From Pseudoglutamicibacter cumminsii (GTDB lineage: Bacteria > Actinomycetota > Actinomycetes > Actinomycetales > Micrococcaceae): a DNA stretch of 64,000 nucleotides. The notes under the pieces were generated by a model. That model saw only the letters and a program-made list of their open reading frames with translations, had not been told where the DNA came from and did no database searches. The stretch covers positions 47,289 through 111,288 of the forward strand of contig NZ_QFWG01000008.1 of NCBI RefSeq assembly GCF_003143995.1. The letters run 5' to 3'. Both the position numbers and the translations under genes were made by a program. Shown one piece after another: positions 19,015-27,032 of this stretch. Within the stretch, counting starts at the first letter, position 1, and every line of letters begins with the position of its first letter.

Positions 19015-19710
19015 GTGAAAGCTCATGAGTTGGTAATGCAGTGGGTGACCGACGAACTTTCGGCGGGCCGCCTCAGCATTGGCGACCATTTGCCCAGCGA
19101 GCGCGCCCTGGCTGAAACCCTCAAGGTTTCCCGCGGTTCCATCCGTGAAGCGTTGCGTGTTCTGGAGGCGCTGGGTTCTATCCGGAGTTCGACGGGGTCG
19201 GGGCCTCGCGCTGGAACCGTGATTACCGCGGCGCCTGAGCAAGCGCTTTCACTTGCGCTGAACCTCCAGTTGGCTACGAGCCAGGTTGAGCACCCCCACG
19301 TGTTTGAGATGCGCCTCTTGCTTGAGGATTGGGCCGTGCGGAACGCTGGCCCCGAGCACGCCGACCCGCAGCATCCGGTGTGGACGAAGGCAGAAAAGCT
19401 TCTGGACATGATGGATGACCCAGCTCTGCCTGTTGCCGATTTCCTGAACCTGGACGCCCAGTTCCACGTTGCGCTGTCTCACGCGGCGAATAACCCGCTC
19501 GCCTCAACGCTCATGGATGCGATGCGGACCGCGATCGAAGACCACACGGTTGAGCGCGCCCAAGCTCTCCCCGACTGGGAGGCGACGTCCAAGCGTCTGC
19601 GTAGCGAGCATCGTGCGATCCTGGATGCCGCTCGCCATGGCCGGGCTGACACGGCCGCGGATCTGCTGAAGGAACACATCCGCGGCTACTACGCCGAAAC
19701 CTCGGCCTGA
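19015..19710 (+). CDS. FadR/FCD-type GntR regulator, LldR-like
   Basis: 231 aa. The GntR winged helix spans about residues 5-70 (LSIGDHLPSERALAETLKVSRGSIREALRVLEALG). The C-terminal all-alpha FCD domain has DLNLDAQFHVALSHAANNPL-like features, with metal-ligand Asp/His positions. The GTG start at 19015 has only weak upstream signals. The gene lies 146 nt before an MHS transporter gene followed by an lldD-like gene, with two TGGT-N3-ACCA sites between. That pattern is known for FadR-branch regulators such as LldR and PdhR. It probably senses L-lactate or another 2-hydroxy acid. Confidence 0.88.
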   Translation: MKAHELVMQWVTDELSAGRLSIGDHLPSERALAETLKVSRGSIREALRVLEALGSIRSSTGSGPRAGTVITAAPEQALSLALNLQLATSQVEHPHVFEMRLLLEDWAVRNAGPEHADPQHPVWTKAEKLLDMMDDPALPVADFLNLDAQFHVALSHAANNPLASTLMDAMRTAIEDHTVERAQALPDWEATSKRLRSEHRAILDAARHGRADTAADLLKEHIRGYYAETSA

Positions 19711-19798
19711 GCCTGACTCCGGACGCTACCGCGGCCGTCTTTGCCCGGCCCACAGAAATCCACCCCTTGCGCAATTGTGAGGAACGTCATATTCTCTG

Positions 19799-19822
19799 TG
19801 GTTAGACCACATGGTCTGACCA
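19799..19822 (+). promoter_or_regulatory. two tandem TGGT-N3-ACCA operators
   Basis: TGGTTAGACCA (19799-19809) and TGGTCTGACCA (19812-19822) are two perfect FadR-branch GntR half-palindromes with centres 13 bp apart. They lie 40-64 nt upstream of the transporter start. The regulator encoded directly upstream belongs to the family that reads this motif. Confidence 0.75.
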
Positions 19823-19862
19823 CACCTATTCTTTACATTGAAACCTAGATTCAGGAGTGGCT

Positions 19863-21302
19863 TTGAAGCCTTCAACGCATCAGAACTCCGCCGCAACGAC
19901 TCCGGCAGCAACTGCCACAAGCGCAAGCTCTGGCAACAATGCCGGCGCAGGCTCCAAAGCCAGCGGACCACAAGAGAAACAGCCCCTCAACTATCGGGTT
20001 CTTTTCGGAAGCCTCAGCGGCTCCGTCATCGAATGGTTCGACTTCCTGATCTACGGAACCGTCGCGGCCCTTGTCTTCAACAAGATCTACTTCCCTAGCG
20101 ACAACGCGTTCATGGCCACCTTCCTGGCCTACGTATCGTTCTCGCTGACCTTCTTCTTCCGCCCGCTCGGCGGCGTGATCTTCTCCCACATCGGCGACCG
20201 CATCGGCCGTAAGAAGACCCTGTTCATCACCCTCTGCCTCATGGGTGGCGGAACCGTAGCGATCGGTTTGCTGCCGGACTATTCGATGATCGGGCTGTGG
20301 GCGCCGATCCTGCTGTGCCTGTTCCGTATTCTGCAGGGCCTGGGCATCGGCGGCGAATGGGGCGGCGCACTGCTGCTCGCCTACGAATACGCGCCACGCA
20401 ACCGCCGCGGTCTCTACGGCGCGGTGCCTCAGATGGGTATCTCGCTCGGTATGTTGCTCGCTTCCGCTGTGGTTGCGCTCCTGACCCTCATGCCAGAAGA
20501 CCAGTTCATGCTGTGGGGCTGGCGCATCCCGTTTGTTGCTTCGATCGTGCTCGTGTTGATTGGCCTGTGGATTCGTAACGGCCTTGACGACACCCCTGAG
20601 TTCCGCCGCATGCGTGAACAGGGCAAGCAGCTCAAGCTTCCGATCAAAGAAGTTGTCACCAAGCACTGGGGTGCAGTCCTGGTTTCGATCGCCGCGAAGG
20701 CCGCTGAAACCGGTCCGTTCTACATCTTCGGAACCTACATCGTCGCGTACGCAACCAACATTCTCGGCGCCCGCAACAACATGGTTCTGCTCGCAGTAGC
20801 TGCCGCCGCGTTCGTCGCAACCATCTGGATGCCGGTGTTCGGCGCGATCTCCGACCGCATGAACCGCGGAGCCCTCTACCGCGCGTGCGCCATGACCACC
20901 ATCGTGCTCGTGTTCCCGTACTACTGGATCCTCAACACCGGCGAGACGTGGGCGCTGTTCGCCGCGACCATCCTCGGCTTCGGTATCCTCTGGGGCTCCG
21001 TCAACGCGATCTTGGGCACCCTGATTGCTGAAAACTTCGCACCACAGGTCCGCTACACCGGCGCATCGCTGGGCTACCAGCTGGGTGCCGCGATCTTCGG
21101 CGGTACCGCGCCACTCATCGCGGTCTGGCTGTTCGAAATCTCGGGCGGCCAGTGGTGGCCAATCGCGTGCTACGTCATCTTCTGCTGCGCGATCTCCGTG
21201 ATCGCAAGCTTCTTCATCCATCGCGTGGCCTACATCGAAGATGAGATCCTGGAAAACGAGGCCGCTGACTCTGCGCCCGCTGCGGCCGCTACCGCATCGT
21301 AA
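19863..21302 (+). CDS. MFS transporter, metabolite:H+ symporter (MHS) type; possible 2-hydroxy-acid importer
   Basis: 479 aa, 12 helices. MHS marks are [20 protein letters not shown] and [21 protein letters not shown] in loop 2-3, and [17 protein letters not shown]. The N-terminal ~45 residues are Ser/Ala/Thr-rich and hydrophilic. I choose TTG at 19863, 5 nt after AGGAG; a GTG at 19857 overlaps that Shine-Dalgarno sequence. It sits between an FCD regulator with two operators and an lldD-like dehydrogenase, so uptake of lactate or a related 2-hydroxy acid is inferred. MHS members also carry citrate, proline or aromatics, so the substrate is not certain. Confidence 0.87.
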   Translation: MKPSTHQNSAATTPAATATSASSGNNAGAGSKASGPQEKQPLNYRVLFGSLSGSVIEWFDFLIYGTVAALVFNKIYFPSDNAFMATFLAYVSFSLTFFFRPLGGVIFSHIGDRIGRKKTLFITLCLMGGGTVAIGLLPDYSMIGLWAPILLCLFRILQGLGIGGEWGGALLLAYEYAPRNRRGLYGAVPQMGISLGMLLASAVVALLTLMPEDQFMLWGWRIPFVASIVLVLIGLWIRNGLDDTPEFRRMREQGKQLKLPIKEVVTKHWGAVLVSIAAKAAETGPFYIFGTYIVAYATNILGARNNMVLLAVAAAAFVATIWMPVFGAISDRMNRGALYRACAMTTIVLVFPYYWILNTGETWALFAATILGFGILWGSVNAILGTLIAENFAPQVRYTGASLGYQLGAAIFGGTAPLIAVWLFEISGGQWWPIACYVIFCCAISVIASFFIHRVAYIEDEILENEAADSAPAAAATAS

Positions 21303-21366
21303 ACCTGACCAATACCCGAGCGACACGTACTTACCTGCCGCATTGTTTCAGAGAAAGGAAAGAGCG

Positions 21367-22632
21367 TTGATTCGCCGTCAGCTCCCCAATCCGGTCGAGA
21401 TTTTTGATCTTCTGAAGTTCAAGAAGCCCGAGCTTAACCCTAAGAAGCGCCGCCTCAGCAACGCGCTGACCGTGAGCGACCTGCGGAAGATCGCTAAGCG
21501 ACGCACCCCGGCCGCCGCTTTCGACTACACCGATGGTGGCGCTGAGGAAGAGATCAGCATGCACCGCGCTGAGCAGGCGTTCCGCGACGTCGAGTTCCAC
21601 CCGGACATCCTCAAGCCAGCCGAGCACGTCGACACCTCGGTCGAGATCCTTGGTGGTAGCTCCGCGCTTCCATTCGGTATCGCACCAACCGGCTTCACCC
21701 GCCTGATGCAGACCGAAGGCGAGCACGCTGGTGCGGCCGCCGCTGGTGCCGCTGGTATTCCGTTCACGCTTTCGACGCTGGGCACGGCTTCGATTGAGGA
21801 CGTCAAGAAGGCGAACCCTCACGGCCGCAACTGGTTCCAGCTGTACGTGATGCGGGAACGCGAAATCTCGTACGGCCTGGTTGAGCGCGCAGCGAAGGCT
21901 GGCTTCGACACCCTGATGTTCACTGTGGACACCCCGATCGCGGGCCACCGTTTGCGTGACTCCCGCAACGGCTTCTCGATCCCGCCGCAGATCAGCCTGG
22001 GTACTGTGCTGAACGCGATCCCTCGCCCATGGTGGTGGATCGACTTCCTGACCACCCCTAAGCTCGAATTCGCTTCGCTGTCTTCGACCGGCGGCACCGT
22101 GGGTGAGTTGCTGAACTCCGCGATGGACCCAACCATTTCTTACGAGGACCTCAAGGTTATTCGCGAGATGTGGCCGGGCAAGATCGTGGTCAAGGGTGTT
22201 CAGACCGTTGAGGATTCCCACCGCTTGCTGGACCACGGCGTCGACGGCCTGGTGCTGTCCAACCACGGTGGCCGCCAGCTGGACCGCGCACCTGTTCCGT
22301 TCCAGCTGCTGCCGAAGGTTGTGCGTGGGGTCGGCAAGGATGCGACCGTCATGATCGACACCGGCATCCGCACTGGTGCCGATATCGTGGCGTCGATGGC
22401 TTTGGGTGCTAAGTTCACCCTGATCGGCCGCGCTTACCTCTACGGCCTCATGGCTGGTGGCCGCCAGGGTGTTGACCGCACCATCGAGATTCTGCGCACC
22501 GAGGTCGAGCGCACCATGACGTTGCTGGGTGTTTCTTCGGTTGAGGAGCTCGAGCCTCGCCACGTGACGCAGCTTCAGCGCCTGGCACCTATCAAGAACG
22601 ATGCGGTGGAGGCTGCCGAAGGCCTGCTCTGA
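21367..22632 (+). CDS. lldD: FMN-dependent L-lactate dehydrogenase / 2-hydroxy-acid oxidase family
   Basis: 421 aa. Oxidises L-lactate or a similar L-2-hydroxy acid to the 2-oxo acid with FMN, passing electrons to quinone in LldD. Evidence: [13 protein letters not shown] near the N-terminus, [50 protein letters not shown] (FMN Lys), the catalytic-His motif [10 protein letters not shown], and [18 protein letters not shown]. The TTG start at 21367 follows AAAGGA; longer in-frame reading upstream overlaps the transporter's 3' end. It is 64 nt after the transporter, so one operon. Confidence 0.9.
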   Translation: MIRRQLPNPVEIFDLLKFKKPELNPKKRRLSNALTVSDLRKIAKRRTPAAAFDYTDGGAEEEISMHRAEQAFRDVEFHPDILKPAEHVDTSVEILGGSSALPFGIAPTGFTRLMQTEGEHAGAAAAGAAGIPFTLSTLGTASIEDVKKANPHGRNWFQLYVMREREISYGLVERAAKAGFDTLMFTVDTPIAGHRLRDSRNGFSIPPQISLGTVLNAIPRPWWWIDFLTTPKLEFASLSSTGGTVGELLNSAMDPTISYEDLKVIREMWPGKIVVKGVQTVEDSHRLLDHGVDGLVLSNHGGRQLDRAPVPFQLLPKVVRGVGKDATVMIDTGIRTGADIVASMALGAKFTLIGRAYLYGLMAGGRQGVDRTIEILRTEVERTMTLLGVSSVEELEPRHVTQLQRLAPIKNDAVEAAEGLL

Positions 22633-22680
22633 TGGTCGCGGCCTAGCTGAGGCACAGACGCAGCTTGATCTAGAGCAGAC

Positions 22681-22718
22681 AGCGGGGGCGGGATACCAAC
22701 CGGTATCCCGCCCCCGCT
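22681..22718. terminator. strong bidirectional terminator
   Basis: A perfect 17-bp stem (agcgggggcgggatacc and its complement) with loop aacc lies between the convergent lldD and hpaI genes. It can stop transcription from both sides. Confidence 0.9.
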
Positions 22719-22751
22719 GCGTTAACGAGCTCAGTTTGTTAGCAAGCCACG

Positions 22752-23636
22752 TCAGTAGGATTCGAGGTTGTCGTCGCCCTTGTTGGGCATGAATTCGTTC
22801 GCGAGGTTTTCGGTTCCGCGAGCGAGGATGCTGACGTCCGCGCCGACGTTGATGAAGTGCGCTCCGGCGTCGAGGTAGTCGCGTGCCTGGTTCGGGTCGA
22901 ACGCGTTGACGCCCACGATCTTGCCGGCGTCCCGCACCTTAGAGATGACCTCCTTGACGGCTGCAACCACCTCCGGGTGGGTCTGCTGGCCAAGGTATCC
23001 CATGGATGCCGCGAGGTCGGATGGACCGAGGAACACCGCATCCACGCCGTCAACTGCCGCGATCTTATCCGCGTTGCGGACCGCTTCCGCAGATTCCGCC
23101 TGGACGATGAGGCTCACGATCTCGTGCGCCCGCTTCAAGTACTGAGGCACACGGCCCCAGCGCGCCGAACGCGCCAACGCGGAACCAACCCCACGCACAC
23201 CTTCGACAGCGGAACCGGACGCACCAGCGCCGCCTGGCTGCGGGTACTTCATCGCAGCGGCGGCCGCACGTGCATCCTCAACCGTGTGGACCATCGGGAC
23301 CATGATGCTGGTCGCGCCAGCATCCAAGACCTGTTTGATGATCGCGGCGTCATTACGCGGAACGCGGACCACGGACAAGCTCGGGTACGCGGCGATCGCA
23401 CGCAGCTGACTGATGAGCCCCTCGAGGTAGAACGGGCCGTGTTCGGCGTCGAGCAACAGGTAATCGAAGCCGGCACCCGCACAGATTTCGGCGGCCGTCG
23501 GATCCCCGGAGGCAACGAACATGCCCACGACCGGGCCAGCAACCCCGTCGGCACGGCCGCGTGGCTGGTCGGCCATGCTCGGCCGGGTGAAGAGGTGCTT
23601 GAAGCTGCGTTCGGTGTGGTTTAGACGAACTGGCAT
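22752..23636 (-). CDS. hpaI: 4-hydroxy-2-oxoheptanedioate aldolase HpaI
   Basis: 294 aa class II aldolase. Splits 4-hydroxy-2-oxoheptane-1,7-dioate into pyruvate and succinic semialdehyde, the last step of the homoprotocatechuate meta pathway. Conserved parts are EICAGAGFDYLLLDAEHGPF, the base-supporting region LDAGATSIMVPMVHTVEDAR, GVRGVGSALARSARWGRVPQYL, VQAESAEAVRN (metal-binding Glu) and VFLGPSDLAASMGY (metal-binding Asp). Compared with E. coli HpaI (262 aa) it has a longer N-terminus and about 14 extra Gly/Ala/Ser residues just before GVRGVG. It overlaps the 3' end of hpaH by 16 nt. Confidence 0.93.
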   Translation of the reverse strand: MPVRLNHTERSFKHLFTRPSMADQPRGRADGVAGPVVGMFVASGDPTAAEICAGAGFDYLLLDAEHGPFYLEGLISQLRAIAAYPSLSVVRVPRNDAAIIKQVLDAGATSIMVPMVHTVEDARAAAAAMKYPQPGGAGASGSAVEGVRGVGSALARSARWGRVPQYLKRAHEIVSLIVQAESAEAVRNADKIAAVDGVDAVFLGPSDLAASMGYLGQQTHPEVVAAVKEVISKVRDAGKIVGVNAFDPNQARDYLDAGAHFINVGADVSILARGTENLANEFMPNKGDDNLESY

Positions 23637-24406
23637 GTCACAACCCCTAGTGGACCGTAGTCGGCCATCACGGTGTCGCCCTTATCCACCCACATTGGAC
23701 GGGTGAAGGAACCGGCGAGGATGATCTGGCCGGCACGCAGAACCTCGTCGTGCTCGTGGAGGCGGTTAGCGAGCCAGTGCACGCCGTTCGCCGGGTGTCC
23801 GAGCACGCCGCCGCCGAGGCCGGTTTCCTCGATTTCCTGGTTCTTGTACAGCAGGCCGCCGAGCCAGCGCAGGTCGTGGTCGTCCGGGCGGACCGGGCGT
23901 CCACCGACCACCATGACGCCCATCGCAGCGTTGTCTGCGATGGTATCGACGATGGTGCGCCCTTCCATCTCAACGCGGGCGTCGAGGATTTCCAGGGCTG
24001 GCACCACGTATTCGGTTGCGCGCAACACGTCGAAGATGTCGGCGTCTGGGCCGCTCACGTCCTCTTTGAGTTTGAACGCGAGTTCCATCTCAACGCGCGG
24101 CTTGGTGTAGATGTCCCATTCGAGGGTCGAACCGGATTCGAGCACCATGTCTTTGAAGATCACGCCATAGTCCGGTTCGGAGATGCCGGTCGCGTACTGC
24201 ATCGCCTTGGAAGTCAGGCCAATCTTGTGGCCGGCCACAACACGGCCCTTTTCTTCGCCGCGTTGGCGCCAGATCCGCTGGATCGCATAGGAGTCTGCGA
24301 TCTCCATGTCGGGGTAGCGTTTGGTGAGCAGCGGAACGGGAACTTTAGTTTCGCCGGCGGTGACGAGTTCGTCGGCGATTTTCACGCGGGTGGTTTCATC
24401 CAGCAT
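23621..24406 (-). CDS. hpaH: 2-oxo-hept-4-ene-1,7-dioate hydratase HpaH
   Basis: 261 aa, MhpD/HpaH hydratase of the FAH superfamily; adds water to 2-oxohept-4-enedioate to give the HpaI substrate. Marks are VAGHKIGLTSKAMQ, GVIFKDM, VEMELAFKL (metal-binding Glu pair) and VPALEILDARVE, plus VGGRPVRPDDHDLRWLGGLLYKN. ATG 24406 is chosen because TAAGGAG lies 8 nt upstream; in-frame codons before it overlap the end of the preceding gene. Same operon as the FAH-RraA gene (11 nt gap) and hpaI. Confidence 0.93.
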   Translation of the reverse strand: MLDETTRVKIADELVTAGETKVPVPLLTKRYPDMEIADSYAIQRIWRQRGEEKGRVVAGHKIGLTSKAMQYATGISEPDYGVIFKDMVLESGSTLEWDIYTKPRVEMELAFKLKEDVSGPDADIFDVLRATEYVVPALEILDARVEMEGRTIVDTIADNAAMGVMVVGGRPVRPDDHDLRWLGGLLYKNQEIEETGLGGGVLGHPANGVHWLANRLHEHDEVLRAGQIILAGSFTRPMWVDKGDTVMADYGPLGVVTCQFV

Positions 24407-24417
24407 GTGTTCGCTCC

Positions 24418-25920
24418 TTAGTTCAGCTCGTTTTCGCGGTTTGCGAGGTATTCCTCGAACTTGACCTTCCATTCACCGGTTGGCGGGAAGAGGCCTTCGA
24501 TCGGGTTGCCTTCCTTGACGCGTTCCATAACCCATTCGTCCTGGACCTCGGTCTTGAATGCGTGGTCGGCTACCTGCTCCACGACTGCCGGTGGGATCAC
24601 GACGATGCCGTTGGAGTCAGCGACGATGATGTCGCCTGGCTGCACCGCGGCACCACCACAGGCAACGGTTTCGTCCATGGTCCATGGGACGTGCTTGCGG
24701 CCCAGGACGGATGGGTGCGCGCCGTTGTGGAAGGTTGGGATGTCGGCTTCGGCAACTTCGGAGAGGTCGCGGACCGCGCCGTCGGTCACGATGCCTGCCG
24801 CTCCGAGGAGCTTGGCGCGGGTTGCGAGGATGTCGCCGAGGGTTGCGGCACCTTGTTCGCCGCGGCCTTCGATGACGAGGATGTCGCCTTCCTTGAGGTC
24901 GTCGAACATCTGCTTCTGGGTGTTGTAGCCGCCGCCGTGCTGCTTGAAGAGGTCCTGGCGCAGCGGGATCATGCGCAGGGTGCGTGCACGGCCGATGACC
25001 TTCTGGGTTCCGTGTGTTGCGGTGAGGCCCGCGATGGTGCACGCCTCGATGCCTGCCGCCTTGACGGAGGAAGACAGGGTTGCGGTCGCGGATGCCATGA
25101 GCTTGGCGCGAACCTCATCAGTGAGTGGGTCGGCCTCTGCCGCGGCGGCTGCGAGGCCTGCGGCTTCCGCGTCGCCCCACGCGTCGATGCGGTCGGCGTC
25201 GGTGACCTTGGTTGGGTTGCCGAAGTCCTTGAAGCCCTCGGTGCCCTGGACCGCGGTGGTGCGCAGTTCGCCGGTGGACTGCTCGCCGGCCTGAACTTCG
25301 ACGGTCACGACGTCTTCAGGCTTGAAAACCGACGAGCCGGCTGGGGTTCCGGTGAGGATCACGTCGCCTGGCTTGAGCGTCATCTGCTGGGACAAGTCGG
25401 CCACGATCTGACCGAACGAGAACAGCAGCTCCTGCGTCGTGGCGTCCTGGACGGTTTCGCCGTTGAGCTTGGTGATCACGCGCAGGTGCATCGGGTCGAG
25501 GTTTTCGGCAGGGATCATGACCGGGCCGAGCGGTGTGTAGCCGTCGCCGGACTTGGAGCGGACGTTCGAGCCCTTGTCGGCGTACTTGATGTCCTGGATT
25601 CCGATGTCGTTGGATGCGGTGACCCAACCGACGTGAGCCCAGCCTTCGTTAGGGGTGATGCGGCGGGCTTCCTTGCCGATCACAAGCGCGATCTCGCCTT
25701 CGAACTGGAGCAGTTCGGTGTCCGCTGGACGTTCCACGGTCTCGCCGGTCAAAGCGAGCGAGGAGGTCGCCTTCATGAAGTAGGACGGGTATTTAGGGGT
25801 ACGGCCGCGCTGTTCGGCGCGAGATGAATATGCCAGGTGAACGGCGATGACCTTGCCGATGCTGTCCAGGACATCCTGGGTTACGTCGATGGGCTGGTTG
25901 GTTGTGCTGAACACTGACAC
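24418..25920 (-). CDS. hpaG: fused FAH-family isomerase/decarboxylase (HpaG-like) and RraA-like domain
   Basis: About 500 aa (504 from the most upstream GTG at 25932; I prefer GTG 25920, since 25932 overlaps AGGAG). Numbered from 25932, residues 25-230 are a FAH domain: FEGEIALVIG, TASNDIGIQDIKYADKGSNVRSK, GPVMIP and GDVILTGTPAGSS. In the hpa pathway this fold decarboxylates 5-oxopent-3-ene-tricarboxylate and isomerises the product. Residues 265-460 are a complete RraA-like domain with GDILATRAKLLGAAG and the metal motif TDGAVRD (383-389). RraA-like enzymes include HMG/CHA aldolases and oxaloacetate decarboxylases. E. coli HpaG is instead a duplicated FAH protein, so the second half here may add a decarboxylase activity. 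Confidence 0.85.
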   Translation of the reverse strand: MSVFSTTNQPIDVTQDVLDSIGKVIAVHLAYSSRAEQRGRTPKYPSYFMKATSSLALTGETVERPADTELLQFEGEIALVIGKEARRITPNEGWAHVGWVTASNDIGIQDIKYADKGSNVRSKSGDGYTPLGPVMIPAENLDPMHLRVITKLNGETVQDATTQELLFSFGQIVADLSQQMTLKPGDVILTGTPAGSSVFKPEDVVTVEVQAGEQSTGELRTTAVQGTEGFKDFGNPTKVTDADRIDAWGDAEAAGLAAAAAEADPLTDEVRAKLMASATATLSSSVKAAGIEACTIAGLTATHGTQKVIGRARTLRMIPLRQDLFKQHGGGYNTQKQMFDDLKEGDILVIEGRGEQGAATLGDILATRAKLLGAAGIVTDGAVRDLSEVAEADIPTFHNGAHPSVLGRKHVPWTMDETVACGGAAVQPGDIIVADSNGIVVIPPAVVEQVADHAFKTEVQDEWVMERVKEGNPIEGLFPPTGEWKVKFEEYLANRENELN

Positions 25921-25935
25921 TGCTACTGACACTCC

Positions 25936-25974
25936 TAGTGACGTTGGTTAGTGACGTTGGTTAGTGACATTGGT
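25936..25974. repeat. three tandem 13-bp repeats in the hpaG leader
   Basis: tagtgacgttggt occurs at 25936-25948 and 25949-25961, with a third copy differing by one base at 25962-25974. They lie between the operator and the ribosome binding site of the reverse-strand hpa operon, and the first unit overlaps AGGAG. Confidence 0.85.
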
Positions 25975-26013
25975 GCTAATGCGCCCCTGTTGAACGCGCC
26001 GGTCTCATCCCTC

Positions 26014-26023
26014 ATCGTATACG
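26014..26023 (-). promoter_or_regulatory. GntR operator / -10 of the hpaG-hpaH-hpaI operon
   Basis: atcgtatacg, one arm variant of the ATCGTATACGAT palindrome. On the reverse strand it reads CGTATACGAT, so TACGAT is a plausible -10 box of the hpaGHI promoter. One of four copies at hpa promoters. Confidence 0.7.
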
Positions 26024-26114
26024 TTTTGACTGCCACTGTGACCTGCTACATAAGAAATGTGTACAAGCAAGCACCGCATCGGCCGCTGTGAATTCCGGAA
26101 CCGACCTCCCTCTC

Positions 26115-26124
26115 TCGTATACGA
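26115..26124 (+). promoter_or_regulatory. GntR operator / -10 of the regulator gene
   Basis: The perfect 10-bp palindrome TCGTATACGA. Its right half forms TACGAT (26120-26125), which lies 6 nt before the regulator ATG at 26132. The regulator transcript is therefore probably leaderless and autoregulated by steric block of the -10. Confidence 0.7.
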
Positions 26125-26131
26125 TCCGTAT

Positions 26132-26824
26132 ATGACCTCCGCACCCAAGCAGAAGCGCCGCCCCCGGACCACATCGAAGTCCCAGGCCGCCTACGATGCC
26201 GTGCGTGAACGCATCTTGGACCGCACATATGAGCCGGGTTATCGCTTGGTTTTGCAAACCATCGCTGATGAGTTGAAGTGCTCCGTGGTTCCGGTGCGGG
26301 AGGCGATCCGTCGCCTGGAAGCCGAGGGCCTCATCGAGTTCACTCGCAACAAGGGCGCCACGGTCGCGGAAGTTGATACGGAGCTGTACCTCAACACGAT
26401 GCAGACGCTCGCGGTCCTGGAAGGCACCGCGACCGCGTTGGCAGCGGAACACATTTCAGCCGACGATGTGCAGGCCGCCCGGAACTTGAATGAACAGATG
26501 CGTGCGTTGCTGGCTGATTTTGATCCGGCCGAGTTCACGCGCCTGAACACTGAGCTGCATGCGGTGTTGTATTCGGATTGCCCGAACACTCACCTTCTGG
26601 ATTTGGTGCACCGCGGGTGGACGCGTATGGATGCGATCAGGGTTTCGAGCTTCGATTCGATCCCGGCTCGCGCGCACGATTCCGTCGCTGAGCACGCGGA
26701 GCTGATCGAAGCGATCGCCGCCAAGAAGCCGACCACCGAGATCGAGGCGCTGGCCCGCGCCCACCGCATGCACACGCTCAACGCATACCTCGAGGCCATG
26801 GGGCGCCCGGCGTCGTCGCTTTAG
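26132..26824 (+). CDS. GntR family (FCD-type) regulator of the hpa genes
   Basis: 230 aa. Winged-helix domain about residues 15-80: YDAVRERILDRTYEPGYRLVLQTIADELKCSVVPVREAIRRLEAEGLIEF. The all-helical FCD ligand domain follows (TELHAVLYSDCPNTHLLDLV and SVAEHAELIEAIAAK). The basic N-terminus KQKRRPRTTSKS may add DNA contacts. It lies between the divergent hpa operons, and four identical or near-identical palindromes mark the promoters of itself, hpaG, hpaE and hpaD. It therefore probably represses the homoprotocatechuate regulon until a pathway intermediate binds. E. coli uses a MarR-type HpaR for this, so the family differs. Confidence 0.88.
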   Translation: MTSAPKQKRRPRTTSKSQAAYDAVRERILDRTYEPGYRLVLQTIADELKCSVVPVREAIRRLEAEGLIEFTRNKGATVAEVDTELYLNTMQTLAVLEGTATALAAEHISADDVQAARNLNEQMRALLADFDPAEFTRLNTELHAVLYSDCPNTHLLDLVHRGWTRMDAIRVSSFDSIPARAHDSVAEHAELIEAIAAKKPTTEIEALARAHRMHTLNAYLEAMGRPASSL

Positions 26825-26838
26825 GCCCATCGATTTAA

Positions 26839-26852
26839 GCTCCGCGCGGAGC
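26839..26852 (+). terminator. possible weak terminator after the regulator gene
   Basis: gctccgcgcggagc is a 14-bp perfect palindrome 15 nt after the regulator stop. It could form a short hairpin with a very tight loop. There is no T-tract, so termination is only a possibility. Confidence 0.3.
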
Positions 26853-26894
26853 CAGTCCGCATCGTCCATTTAAACCCTTTCCATGCCCCCGCGG

Positions 26895-26906
26895 ATCGTA
26901 TACGAT
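26895..26906 (+). promoter_or_regulatory. GntR operator / -10 of hpaE
   Basis: atcgtatacgat, the longest perfect palindrome of the set (12 bp). TACGAT at its right edge is a plausible -10 box, giving an hpaE leader of about 120 nt. The corresponding -35 (TTTCCA) is weak. Confidence 0.7.
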
Positions 26907-27032
26907 TACACATAAGTGGGCACCAACCCACCAACAACCCGGCCCGCGCGGCCACGCGGCATCAAAGCCAGCGCCACGCCGCGCGACCACACCGGCCACC
27001 GGACCACTACCGGATTGAGGAGCTTCATACAT

